Assembly (NCBI GenBank): GCA_964016875.1 | Contig: OZ024733.1 | Span: 5,138,984-5,202,983 of the forward strand | Length of the DNA: 64,000 bases | Direction: 5' to 3' | Source: Fallopia convolvulus | Taxonomy: Eukaryota; Streptophyta; Magnoliopsida; Caryophyllales; Polygonaceae | In this document: positions 20,143-31,601 of the stretch, one piece after another | How positions within the stretch are numbered: position 1 is the stretch's first letter | Layout of the letters: the number at the start of each line of letters is the position of its first letter | The notes under the pieces: model-generated | Seen by the model: the letters and a program-made list of their open reading frames with translations, nothing else | Databases searched by the model: none | Told to the model about the DNA's origin: nothing | Position numbers and translations under genes: made by a program

Positions 20143-21757
20143 ATGGCTTTCAAATCTCAAAATGGCTTGCCCAAACAACTTCTTTCCCCCAACACCCCAA
20201 CAACATGGTAGAGACCTCGGCGTGGGCCGGTGCGGAACCTCAAACAGGTTGGCCGTACGGGGCGGCTCCGGAGTGGCCATGCCCTAACCCGCAGAATCCC
20301 TACCCATTTTAGGGGTACCCAACCAACCCGCGGCGTCCCACCATGCCTATCCGTACCAAGGATACGCGGATGGCGGTATCCCTCCTAACCCGCAACCTTA
20401 CACGGGATATGGGCAATTTCAGCAAGGTTTCGCCCCTTCCCCCGTCCATGGATATGCTCCCCCTCCGCTTGAGCGCGTTCCCATCCCCAGATATGGCCAA
20501 CCCCATCCTGAGTATGTTCCTGAGTACGTCCCCGGACATGTGTCGGGGCACGAGGATTCAACCAACGGCTCGTCCACAGAAAGACCACCCCGGGATCCCA
20601 TGCAGATCTCGAGGTCTAGCTCGGGACGTTCCCGGTCGCAGCGTCAAGAGATGTCCGAGACCGCGGAAAGTGTGATGCCTGCCTTAAAATCACGCTCACA
20701 ACGTCATCACGTTGAGGCTGGCGGTTTCTCACCCTTTGTAGGCAAGATCCGGGGTGCGCCGATGCCTAAAGGCTTCCATAGGCCAAAGATGGGGTTCTCC
20801 GACGGGTCGGCAGATCCTGAGGAACATGTGAAGCACTTCGCTGTCCAGATGAACTTCAACTCCTACAACGACGCGGTCTTCTGCCGCGTTTTTCCGACCA
20901 CCCTGGAAAAGGCCGCAATGACCTGGTTTATAAGTCTCAAGACCGGGTCTGTATCCTCGTTCGCCAGCTGTGTGACACTTTCATTGCGCACTTCAGTGGT
21001 TCAAGGAAGCGCAAGAAGAATATGCAAGACCTTCGTGGCATTGAGCAGGGGGAGAACGAGGCCTTAGGCACCTTTTTCACGAGGTTCACGACCGCGGTTG
21101 CGGAGATCGCGCATATCGACGAGGCGTCGGCACGAGACACCCTCATGGGCAACCTATGTCCCGGGTTTTTCAAGAATTACATCTTCCTGAAATGTTCGAA
21201 GACATACGACAACCTGTGCGCCCGTATCACCGCCCAGGTGTACGCCGAAGATGCAGCCAACCAAAGCTCCCGGCCAAGACCGACAAGGAAATCGCTGCCG
21301 AGGCTAAGGGGAAGTCGAAGGTGGGGGTGCTCGCCGCCAATGATGCATATATGACGCAAGCCCAGAACCCCGTGAACAACAACAAGAACAACAACAATAA
21401 AAAAACAACAACCAAAACAATAACAACAACAACAACGCTAGGAGAAACAACAGCAACGGAAGTTGGAATTGCTTTGGAGGAAGGCAGCGAGGTTACAAGG
21501 GGAAGGGCGACCCACTGTACAAACCAAAAGATAAGGGCCAAGGCACCCCCACTTCAGGAGCCAACAATGTACCGCAGGGCCAAGGCCAAGCAGGAGCCAA
21601 CAACATCGAGCAGCAGGCTCCCGCGAAGCAGGCGTGATCCGGACACACCAGGACCCCCGACGGCTACATCCACACAATCTCGAGTGGCCCCTCTTTGGCG
21701 GGATCGAGCCAATCAGAGTGTAAGTGGTACGCGAAGGCGAGCCACCATGAGCCCTAG
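20143..21757 (+). pseudogene. Element 2 gag (several frameshifts)
   Basis: The first ATG after the primer site is at 20143. A Pro/Tyr/Gly-rich leader is followed by the gag domain, recognisable as IRGAPMPKGFHRPKMGF, DPEEHVKHF, ATLEKAAMTWF-like text and QDLRGIEQGENEALGTF. The frame changes near 20200, near 20963 and again near 21250. An Asn-rich stretch follows at 21370-21440 (AAC repeats). The end shows the Tat-type IHTISSGPSLAG region before the protease. Capsid protein function is therefore lost. Confidence 0.82.
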
Positions 21758-23781
21758 GTGTTCAGCGTCGCACAGTCCTCGAGGTCCCACGAAGGGCTGT
21801 ACTTCACATCTGAGGACACCGAAGGTCTCCATATGCCACACTCCGACCCCTTGGTGGTGCACGTGCAGCTAGGCTCGAAGATGGTTAAAAAAGTTCTAGT
21901 GAACACCGGATCTTCCGTGGACATCATGTACTATGATGCCTTCAAGCAACTGGGAATTTCGGCAACCGCTTTAAATCCCTATGCCGGAAATCTAACGTCC
22001 TTCTCGGGGGACGAGGTTGACGTGGAGGGCCTCATCGACCTCTAGATGACGTTGGGTGCAAGTTTGACAAGACAGACCGAGATGGTAGAGTTTACCGTGG
22101 TACGTTTGCCCTCGGTTTATAACACCATCATCGGGAGAGTATCCCTGATGAAGTTCCAAGCTGTGGTGTCCATCTACCACCTAAAAATGAAATTCCCTGT
22201 CGAAGGTGGAGTCGACGAGGTCAAGGGAAACCAAGAGGAGGGTCGCGTTTGTTACGCGACCACCACAAAGGAGAAGTGTTCAATGTTCATGGTGGATGTT
22301 GTCGGGGATGCTGGTCTTGAGGTTCGGGACTTCACAGTCCCAACCTTGGAAAACGTGAGTAGAATCGTCACCCCCTTCAACAACGAGGCGGAGAGGCTCT
22401 TATTGGGCGAATGTCTTTTCGGGGAGTCGGCATTGCTGTTGGAATCCCTTCTGACTGGCTCCCGCGACGTGTTCGTGTGGACTGCAAAAGATCTCCGCAG
22501 AGTCCCGCGGACAGTGGCCCGACATTCTTTGAACGTCGATGTCACCTTTCGTTCTGTGGTGCAGCGACGGAGGAAGATGAACGAGGAAAGGGCAAGCGCC
22601 GCAAATGCCGAGGTGGGGAAGTTGATGGTCGCGGGGTTCATCCACGAAGTTCAGTACCCTAGGTGGTTGTCTAATGTCGTGCTGGTAAAAAAGGCCATCG
22701 GGAAGTCGCGCATGTGCGTGGATTTCAAAGACCTAAACAAGGCCTGCCCCAAGGATAGTTCCCCCTGCCATCGATCGACGAGCTAGTTGATTCCACGGCA
22801 GGTCACGGGGTGCTGAGCTTCCTCGATGCTTACTCGGGTTACAACCAGGTCTTAATGACCCGACGAGATGAGGAGGAAACAGCATTTATCACACAGCGAG
22901 GGACCTATTACTACAAGGTCATGCCCTTTGGTTTGAAGAACGCGGGGGCCACCTTCCAGCGGCTTGTGAACCGAATCTTTAAGAATCATCTAGGCAGGAA
23001 TGTGTTAGCTTATGTTGATGACATTGTGGTCCGAAGCAGAACCTCAGAGGAACATCTGGCAGACCTCGCGGAGGTTTTTGCGACACTCGGACACAATAGG
23101 CTCGCCTCAATCCTGAAAAATGTGTGTTCGGCGTGTCTTCGAGAAAATTCCTCGGATTCATGATCAGCGCGCGGGGAATAGATGTGAACCCCGCCAAGAT
23201 CGAATCAATTTTCTCGATGAGGTGACCCCGGTCTCGGACCGAGGTACAACGACTCAACAACGCTGTGAACTACCTGGGGAGGTTCTGCTCTTGTTTGGCG
23301 GACAAGTCGCTTCCTTTCTTCGTAGTCCTAAAGAAAAATGACAAATTTTTCTAGGACGAGGAATTGGAGCTCGCTTTCTCTGGGTTGAAGGCGTTTCTAT
23401 CAAAGCTCCCCACGCTATCACCTCCAAAGGCAGGCGAGGATTTGCAACTATACGTGGCAGTGAGCCCAGAGACGGTCAGCGCAGTGTTGACAAGAAAGGC
23501 GATGCACCCCATCTATTTCATCAGTCGTGTGCTCCAGCCTGCGAAGCAGCGATACTCCCCGGCAGAAAAATGGCTTTGGCTGTGGTAACGGCCGCGAGGC
23601 GCTTGCTCCCATACTTTCATGCCCATCCAATCTAGGTTCTCTCTAATCTCCCTCTCCGAAAAATCCTACACCAGCCCGCCCTTTCCGGGCGGATGACCAA
23701 GTGGGCAGTCGAGCTCTCCGAATTCGACATCAGCTACCTGCCGAGAACTGCGATGAAGGGACAGGCCCTCGCCAACTTCAT
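21758..23781 (+). pseudogene. Element 2 protease and reverse transcriptase (broken)
   Basis: Protease is at 21758-22300. Its active site reads VLVNTGSSVDIMYYDAF, so the catalytic Asp is replaced by Asn, and a TAG follows at 22043-22045. RT has VLVKKAIGKSRMCVDFKDL and NKACPKDS up to a frameshift near 22764, then LSFLDAYSGYNQV, VMPFGLKNAGATFQRL and the catalytic YVDDIV near 23011. A further frameshift lies near 23140 and more breaks before 23640. The text ends GQALANFMVE, where the hAT element is inserted. All breaks fit simple decay. Confidence 0.88.
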
Positions 23782-23789
23782 GGTGGAGG
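23782..23789 (+). repeat. hAT target site duplication, left copy
   Basis: GGTGGAGG here and at 27708-27715 are identical and directly flank the transposon ends. Eight base pairs is the hAT size. Confidence 0.93.
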
Positions 23790-23807
23790 CACTGTTCTAA
23801 AAAACGC

Positions 23808-23975
23808 CCTAGGCGGCACCTAGGCGCTAGGCGTTAGGGCAACGACCCGATTATGGCATAGGCGGACAGTCTGGGAGGATTGTGATCTGTGCGGGTGTTT
23901 GGGCGGGTCTAGGCGGGACTGGGCAGATCTGGGCCGGATTTAAACGGGCTGGGCGGGTTAGGCGTTAGGCGGGCT
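23808..23975 (+). promoter_or_regulatory. hAT left subterminal repeats
   Basis: Repeated CTAGGCG, GGCGGG and GGCGTTAGG motifs occupy the first ~170 bp. In hAT elements such clustered short motifs are transposase binding sites. The right end has the complementary motif cluster. Confidence 0.65.
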
Positions 23976-24847
23976 AGGGTTAAAAAAATGAACTTCAATT
24001 AACGGGCTAGGGATTTTTACTTTCACTTTCACGGTTCTTTCTCCTCCTCTCTCGTTCAGTGACCAGAAACGGCGGGCGTCAATCTCGTCACCACTGGCGA
24101 ATTGCTTTGCTAAATTGTCGTTAATCTCGTCACCACCGGTGGGCGTCAATCTCGTCACCACTCACCTCACCGGCGAGAACTCCCTGACACCGAAACCAGT
24201 CCAACCCACGCTTGTTGTTCGCCGAAACCAGTCCAGCGTCGCAAACAAGTTCCTTTGAATATCAGCCCACGCCGAAACCAGTCCAGCATCGCACTCCCAA
24301 TCCAGTCGAGCATCGCACTCGAGCATCGGTCTAGCTTTCCAGCCCATGCCTGCTGCAGCAGCTCCGCGCCTCCGCCTCCATCACACTCCCCTTTTCTTTT
24401 GGTCGGTAATCAGAACTGAAGTCTGAATATTGAATATTTGTTCCTATGAAATCTGAATTTCTTGCTAAAGTGTCTTGAGCTACTTGCATTTGTGATTATG
24501 ATTTATGGATTGAACTCATCAATTGTCTTGCTGAATTGTTGTTGTGTTGTGTGCCTTCGTGTCTTGCTAATTCTTTTGCAACTTGCATTTGAATTGAGCG
24601 TGTAGCATACTAGCATTACACTTGAATTGTGAATTAGCATAATTGCTGAATTTTTGTCAACTGAGATTGTGAATTGCTGTTTTTTTTTGTAAATCAGTAA
24701 CTAAACTAAGTTTATAGCCTATAGGAAATTGTCAACTGAGATTATGAGAATTGTGAATATTTTTTTTAACTCAGTAAATAAACTGAGTTTATAGGAAATT
24801 GCTAAATTATTGTGAGCTTTGTTTGTTAAATTTTCATAGGGAATTTA
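23976..24847 (+). other. hAT 5' untranslated and promoter region
   Basis: No supported coding. GC-rich patches with repeated CCAGTCCAGC and CGTCACCAC wording lie up to about 24370, then T-rich sequence. A possible untranslated intron precedes the ATG at 24848: TTTTCATAGGGAATTTAATG resembles a 3' splice site just before the start. Confidence 0.45.
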
Positions 24848-27383
24848 ATGTCTTCATCAATGGCTTCTAATTCCGATACAACGACTTCTACCACTTCTAC
24901 AAAATTGAAGCGGAATAGTGATGATGTTGGATGGGATTATGGAATCCTATCTAATCCTGTGGACCTAGACAAATGGAAATGCATCAAATGTGGGAGAGAG
25001 TTTAGTGGGGGAGTTAACCGAATCAAGCAACACATTGTCGGCATAAGAGGAAATATTGCACCATGTAAGAAGGCTTCAAATGAAGACCAAGAACGATGTA
25101 AGAATGTGCTTGAGGCCGTGAAAAAGAAAAAGAAGGCATTGAAAGAAGCTAGTGATAACGTTGTAAGTGAAGTTGAACTTGATGAGTATGAAGTAATTGA
25201 ATGTCTTGAAGGTCAAAACACCAAAAGGCCACCTCATCCTCTTGGATCATTGGATAGATTTGTTGCAAAAATCAATGTTGATGACCCCTCTTTGAGTGAA
25301 AGCCAAAGAAAAAGACAACAAAACATGAATGATGCTCTCTTCAAAGAACGAACTCTTCAAGTGCATCAATACTTAGCTAGGTGGATGTATTCGCATGGTG
25401 TTGCTTTTAATGCGGTGGACAATGATGACTTTAAGAGATTTGTTGAGGCGGTTGGACAAGTTGGCCCTGGTTACCAACCACCAACTCAATATCAACTTAG
25501 AGAGTCTCTCTTGAATGAAGAAGCTGATAGGATGAAGACATTACTCAAGGTTCAAGAGAATGAGTGGGAAACAAATGGGTGCTCTATCATGACCGATGCT
25601 TGGAGTGATAGGAATAGGAGAAGCATTATGAGCATGTGTGTGAATTCTCGAAGTGTATCCGCTTTTCTTGAGTCTAAAGAAGCTTCATTAGATTCACATA
25701 CCAGCCAATACATATTTGAATATGTGGATGAGTGCATTGATAAAGTTGGTGGAAAAAATGTGGTGCAAGTAGTGACCGACAATGCTTCGAACAACATGGT
25801 GGCCTCAAACTTGTTGCTTGAAAAAAGACCTCAAATCTTTTGGACTCCATGTGCTATTCATACTATGAATCTTATGCTTGAAGGCATCAGTAAGCTCCCT
25901 CTTTTCAAAAATGCAATTACGAAAGCCAAGAGTTTTACCGTCTTTGTCTACTCTCACCACAAGACTTTGGCATTGATGAGGAATCGTACAAAAAGAAATA
26001 TAATTCGACCCGGGGTGACTAGGTTTGCCACTGCTTTCTTGACATTGCAAAGTTTACTTGATAAGAAAGAGGAGTTGAGGCAAATGGTGAACTCTAAGGA
26101 TTGGGAAGACACTAAATGGTCAAAGAGCAAAAAGGGAAAAACCGCTTATTCTACTATAGTTCAACCGGCCTTTTGGAATGGTGTGGCTACTTGCTTGAAG
26201 GTATTTACACCCTTGGTTAAAGTGCTTAGACTTGTTGATGGAGATGTGAAACCGGCCATGGGCTTTGTTTATGGTGAGTTGAAAAGGGAAAAAGAAGAAA
26301 TCAAAGAAGCTTTGAAGCATAAAGAGGAGAGGTATAAGCCTATACTTGACATAATAAATGCAAAGGGAAAGGGGCGTGTTGATACTCCACTTCACTTGAC
26401 GACTTACTTGTTGAATCCGTACTACTACTACAATACCGGTTCTTCATGGTCAACCGATGAGAATGATGCTATTATGAATGCGGTCTTTAAATGTATGGAA
26501 TGATTTCATCCGGATTTGGGTACACAAAATAAAGTGATAAATGTGGAGTTGGGGAAATACAAGAGCCGGGAAGGAGCATTTGGAAGAGCTTTGGCGACAA
26601 AAGGGTGTGAGCAAAATGATGATGACTATGATCCGGGTATGATTATCTCTCTCCTTTAGTCTTTTTTATAGATTTATAACTTTTATGTAATAATCTCATA
26701 TTAATTCTAGTATTTTAATGTCTTCTTTTTAAATTTATAGTTATATGGTGGTCTAATTATGGAAATGGTGTACCTAATCTCCAAAAATTTGGAAAGAAGA
26801 TTCTTTCTTTAACAACAAGCTCATCCATTTGTGAAAGAAATTGGAGTGTCTTTGAAGGGGTAATTGAATTCCTTTTACAAGATTATTATGTGAATGTGAT
26901 GAATGATTATTTAGTACTTACAAATTGTTCATTTATCGTTTGAAGATTCACACAAAGAAGAGGAATAGACTAGACACCACCCGAATGAACAAGTTAGTGT
27001 ATGTTCAATTCAGTTCAAGATTGATGAACAAGAAAATGAGGAGAGTGAAAAAGGATGTGCTTGAAGCAAATGATTCTACTTATGCACAATCATGGATGAT
27101 TGATGGAGTAGGTGATGATGATGATGAGGAACATGAGGTAAATGAGGAGGTCACACCGAGTCTTATTCCTACATGTGATATGGAGAGTGAAACACCGGGA
27201 GCAAATGATGAATTCCAACTAAGAAGGAGTGCTCGCCATTTGCAAGAAGTAAGAGAGCCCGAAAAAGATGATTTTGTATCCGATGGCACCGAAGATGAGG
27301 GAGATGTTGATGATGAGTTTGAGTTTGAGTCGGACAAGGAGTATAATATTGAAGACTATGGCAATGAAGAGACGGAAGACTAG
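24848..27383 (+). CDS. hAT transposase, three exons, one in-frame TGA
   Basis: Exons are 24848-26636, 26741-26859 and 26946-27383, with GT-AG introns of 104 and 86 bp. Together they give 782 codons including the stop. A BED zinc finger lies near residues 42-75 (C45, C48, H62). The DUF659/RNase H-like catalytic region has Asp in CSIMTDAWSD (about 250) and in VVTDNASNNM (about 311). The hAT dimerisation region spans the exon 2 segment LQKFGKKILSLTTSSSICER. The tail is acidic. A TGA at 26501-26503 interrupts exon 1 in phase. Either the copy is dead, or it needs readthrough, or an unrecognised intron removes the stop. The protein would excise and reinsert elements carrying matching TIRs. Confidence 0.88.
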
Positions 27384-27625
27384 TATTTTGTGTTGATGAA
27401 GAGTTAGGCTATATGAAGTTATGAACTATCTAGTATTTTGTGTTTATGAGATATTCTATTTCTAGCATATGGATTTTATGGGATATTAATTATTAATTAG
27501 CATAAGAAGTTTATGGTATCTATTATCTTATTTGAAATCATGATTTATCATTTATATATATAGATTAGATATTTTGAACAATAGGACAGGTGTAAAATAT
27601 AAGGAAATAACTAATATCGTCTGAA
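27384..27625 (+). other. hAT 3' untranslated region
   Basis: AT-rich and non-coding between the transposase stop and the right subterminal repeats. Possible polyadenylation sequences are AT-rich but not distinctive. Confidence 0.45.
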
Positions 27626-27690
27626 TCCGCCTAGGCTCCGCCTAACCGCCTAGGTGCTAGGCCTCGACTCACCGCCTAGATCCCGCCTAT
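27626..27690 (-). promoter_or_regulatory. hAT right subterminal repeats
   Basis: The repeats CCGCCTA and CGCCTAGG lie in the last ~75 bp, complementary to the left-end motifs. They likely serve as transposase binding sites. Confidence 0.65.
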
Positions 27691-27707
27691 CGTTTTTTAG
27701 AACACTG

Positions 27708-27715
27708 GGTGGAGG
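27708..27715 (+). repeat. hAT target site duplication, right copy
   Basis: GGTGGAGG, identical to 23782-23789. Confidence 0.93.
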
Positions 27716-29427
27716 TAAACTTCCCCGAGATTGATGAAAGTGCGGAAGAGTGGAAGGTCTTTGTTGACAGCTCGCGATGCGACGCCGGTGGCGGGGCTGG
27801 CGTATTTCTTGTCGGTCCCTCAATCGAGACGGAGTATGCTCTTAACTTCGCCTTTGATGCCACCAATAACGATGCCGAGTATGACGCCATGATCGCCGGG
27901 ATAGACATGGCGCTGCTCAGTGGAGCTCGTAAAATCAGGTATACACCGACTCCGAGTTAGTGGCACGACAGCTGAATGGGCAGTATGAGGCAAAGACGAG
28001 GTTCTTACCCGCATACCGGGAGAAGGTTAAAGTCGTGGTATCCTATCTGGAAACGTTCGCGGTGGAGTCCATACATCGTGTCGCTAACACTAAAGCAGAT
28101 GCCCTCGCAAGGTTGGGGTCGGCTCTTCCGTTAGAAGTGGGCAATCGTGTGATGATAGAGAGAAAGCTCTCGCGGAGCATTGTTAACGGAGTTTACTCCA
28201 TAAGGATTGAGGACTGGATGACTCCCATCACGTGATATGTGGAAAGCGGGATCCTTCTTGAGGACCCCACAAAGGCTAGAAAGCTCAAAATGCAATCGGC
28301 TTGCTACTGTGTTGTTGGAGGACGACTCTATCGTCGGGGCTTCGCAGAGCCCAATTTGCTATGTGTTCCAAGCGAGGCCAAAGATCACATCCTATTTGAG
28401 GGGCACTAAGGGGTGTGTGGCGGCCATCCCGGTTGGCGCTCCTTGTCGCACAAAATCGTCCACTTGGGGTATTTTTGGTCCACACTCAGGCAGGATGCGA
28501 GGACCTATGTCTAGAGCTACGATGGGTGCCAGAGGCATGCCAACATACAACATGTCCAACCTCGCCTTTGCGCTCTATTCACACACCCTGCCCCTTTGCG
28601 ATGTGGGGGATGGATATTCTAGGCCCCTTCCCCAAGGCCACGGGGCAGGTGCAGTTCATCCTGGTCATCGTTGACTATTTCACAAAATGGGTCAAAGCAG
28701 AGGCAATGGAAAAGATCACAGGGGCGAAGGTCTGCTCTTTCCTTTGGAAAAACCTCGTGTGTCGGTTCGGGGTGCCCATAACCATCATGACCGACCATGG
28801 TCCCCAATTCGATTGCGAGGAGACCCGAACTTTTTGCTCCGAGTTGGGCATCGCCCTCAAGTTTTCCTTAGTGGCCCATCCCTTGTCAAACGGCCAAGTC
28901 GAGAATGTCAACGCCCGGATCCTGTCCGACCTCAAAAGGCGGCTAGGCACCGCACAAGGTCGTTGGGCGGAGCTTCTTCCCCTCGTCATGTGGAAATATC
29001 CCACAACCGCGCGCCGCGCCATGGGGGAAACTCCCTTCGCTTTGGCCTACGGGGTGGACGTGCTGGTTCCATTCGAAACCTTGGCTCCCTCGGCAAGGGT
29101 TTTCAACTTCGATGAAAAAGAAAATGAGGCCACTCTCAAGGTAGAGTTACAATTCAGGGACGAGCTTGTGAAGTCGTGGCTTTGCGATCCAAGGAGTACA
29201 AAAGACGGGTCGCGATGTAACATGACAAGAAGGTTAGACCCCGGGTTTTAATCCCAAGAAATCTCGTTTTAAGGCACGTCAATGGGGGTAAGCTGGATCC
29301 AAACTGGGAGGGGCCATATCTCCCCGGGGATGAGGTTGCGCCTGGAGACTTTAAGCTAAAAGATAGCGAAGGGCGCACTCTAAGAAAAACTTGGAATGTC
29401 GCTCGACTCAAGAGGTATTATATGTAA
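27716..29427 (+). pseudogene. Element 2 RNase H and integrase (broken)
   Basis: RNase H starts with WKVFVDSSRCDAGGGAG (first acidic residue), continues with ATNNDAEYDAMIAG, shifts frame near 27940 before the TDSELVA motif, and ends with ANTKADALARLG. The integrase zinc-binding region (28330-28560) has stops. The core from about 28600 is open: MWGMDILGPFPKATG, IMTDHGPQFDCE and NGQVENVN retain the D, D and E. A frameshift near 29230 precedes the NWEGPY C-terminal module, which ends LKRYYM and TAA at 29425-29427. Breaks match those expected of an old non-functional copy. Confidence 0.87.
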
Positions 29428-29495
29428 AATTTCGGAATTCTCATCATCACCAAAATTTGTGTATAAAGCGTGACAAGTTGTTTTACGATACCGTC

Positions 29496-30224
29496 TCAGT
29501 TTGGAAATAATCTAGCAAGATCGCGATCACTAGGAGCAATCCCGAGTGGTCGCCACAATCTATCCTCCCCAAGCTTCCCGCTTGGGTTGGAAATAATCCA
29601 GCGAGATCGCGATCACTTGAAGCAATCCCGAGTGATCGACACCATCTGTCCTCCCCAAGCTTCCTGCTTGGGGTTGGAAATAATCTAGCGAGATCGCGAT
29701 CACTGGGAGCAATCTCGAGTGATCGCCACAATATCCTCCCCAAGCTTCCCGCTTGGGTTGGAAATAATCTAGCGAGATCTCGATCACTGGGAGCAATCCC
29801 GAGCGATCGCCACCATCTATCCTCCCTAAGCTTCCCGCTTGGGGTTGGAAATAATCTAGCGAGATCATGATCACTGGGAGCAATCCTGAGTGATGGCCAC
29901 GATCTATCCTCCACAAGCTTCCCGCTTGGGTTGGAAATAATCTAGCGAGATCGCGATCACTGGGAGCAATCCCGGGTGATCACCAACATCTATCCTCCCC
30001 AAGCTTCCCGCTTGGGTTAGAAATAATCTAGCGAGATCGCGATCACTGGGAGCAATCCCGAGTGATTGCCACAATCTATCCTCCCCAAGCTTCCCGCTTG
30101 GGTTGGAAATAATCTAGCGAGATCGCGATCACTGGGAGCAATCCCGATTGATCGCCACCATCTATCCTCCCCAAGCTCCCCGCTTGGGTTGGAAATAATC
30201 TAGCGAGATCGCGATCACTGGGAG
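29496..30224 (+). repeat. 86-bp tandem array, left part
   Basis: About eight units repeat with spacings of 85-87 bp, measured between AAGCTTCCCG occurrences at 29571, 29657, 29742, 29828, 29915, 30001, 30087 and 30173. Each unit has two self-complementary blocks: GCGATCACTGGGA GCAA TCCCGAGTGATCGC and CCCCAAGC TTCCC GCTTGGGG. The array begins about 70 bp after the pol stop, in the element's 3' untranslated region, where Tat elements are known to carry variable tandem repeats. Confidence 0.93.
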
Positions 30225-31601
30225 TGATAACTTGCATATAGGAAGTGTTTAGGATGCATGTTTCCGTTTCTTTTGCGCTGTTTTTAGTTAGTTTTAGTTT
30301 CTTTAGTTTCTTAGGGTGTCTAGGAGTTTTGGGTTTTTGCACTTGTTCTATGTTGTTTTACAAGTCTAAAAGTGAACAAGTGTGAAAGGAATAGAAACTG
30401 GGGAAAGAACGCTTGAATTCGGGCCATCCATTGGAGTTGCTGGTTCGACATCCTTGTCTTGTAAGGCCTCATTCAGGAGCTATAGTGGTCTGATGGGGTT
30501 GAATTTGTTATCGTTGGAAAGCTAATTCAAAGAGCTACAATTCATGTTTTACTCCGAGTCCAAATTCCAACTAGAAGGGAGTCAAAACAGCCCCCAAAGT
30601 GTCACTTGAATTCTGAACCGAATTCCTGGCGGCACCCGCCGGTTGTGACAGCGCGAGATTCCTTGTTTTCCACGTGTTTTATTCTGATTGGCTCCTTTTC
30701 TAGTAGCTTTATTCCGACTTATGTATTTTTGGATATACTTTTGGAGACCTAGTTGGTTATATTAGGGTTTGAGAGAGTTGCACCTCTCATCTATCTATCT
30801 AATTCTATTTTCTCATACTATTCATTCTAGTATTCATATTTTCTGTGGAGAACTAAGCCCTTTTTCTTAGTCAGACAATTGAAGCATCGCTTTGAATGAA
30901 GTTGTGAGATTTCTAATTCCTTATCTATTGCTTGGATTTAATCTTCTCTCTTGCTTGAATGATTATGATTTATTTCAAAAGTTTCTAGCCTGATCAACTA
31001 GGGTTTGTTGTTATTGAATCTATTGCTAGATCTAGAGTGTCACTAGTTGAGCATCTCTAGATTGAAGTAGCAACTGCATCACGCTAGTATCTGGTGTGCT
31101 AGTCTTATGTAGAAGAGATTTGATTTACATTCTAGGGTAAAAGCTGGTTATTTTATGCTAGAATTGTATCCTATTATATTCCGATCCTTACTGCTGCTAT
31201 TAAACTGAATCATAGATGGTTTCATGGTTGTTTAATTAGTTAGATCTAATAGTATCTGGTTGTGCTGTTAGTTAGAATTGAAAAGGAATTGGAAAATCTA
31301 TTGCATGTGATATTGAGTTGAAATCAATGATCAACTTGTCATACGATTGTGGATATTTGTTTACCTAAGCTATCTTCCTAATTATTGTTATTCACAAACT
31401 TGTAGCTTTGTTAGTTTTTGCATTCTTAGATTTAGTTACAAATACAAAACCACTTTTGTTACTTGTTTGACATAAAACTCATACAAAAGATAAAACCTTC
31501 CTCCTTGTGGATTCGACCCGGACTTCCTAAATACTACGGTTCTTAGTTAGTTTGGATTCTTTTGCATAGCCGTGATTTGAACGATGAAATCTTCGCTACC
31601 A
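30225..31601 (+). mobile_element. Solo LTR (1377 bp) in the tandem array
   Basis: The insert starts TGATAACTTGC, ends CTTCGCTACCA and is flanked by GGGAG on both sides (30220-30224 and 31602-31606), a perfect 5-bp duplication interrupting one 86-bp unit. It contains no coding sequence. Its 3' part has the GTGGATTCGACCCGGAC wording I associate with Athila/Tat-type LTR ends. No internal region or second LTR is present, so it most likely arose by LTR-LTR recombination. Confidence 0.82.

Larger units (their letters stand above)
23790..27707 (+). mobile_element. hAT transposon (3918 bp) inserted in element 2 pol
   Basis: The TIRs are CACTGTTCTAAAAAACG at the left and CAGTGTTCTAAAAAACG read inward from the right, with one mismatch. 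Removal of the element and one GGTGGAGG copy restores a continuous pol reading between RT and RNase H. The element carries one three-exon transposase gene. The subterminal zones are packed with TAGGCG-type repeats. A single nonsense codon in the transposase is the only coding defect I see. Confidence 0.95.

Noticed and set aside
21361..21440. AAC microsatellite
   Set aside because: It encodes an Asn-rich linker in the gag frame, so it is treated as part of gag.
20309..22662. Minus-strand ORFs opposite element 2 gag and RT
   Set aside because: The region is GC-rich and coding on the plus strand, so the complementary frames are open by composition only.
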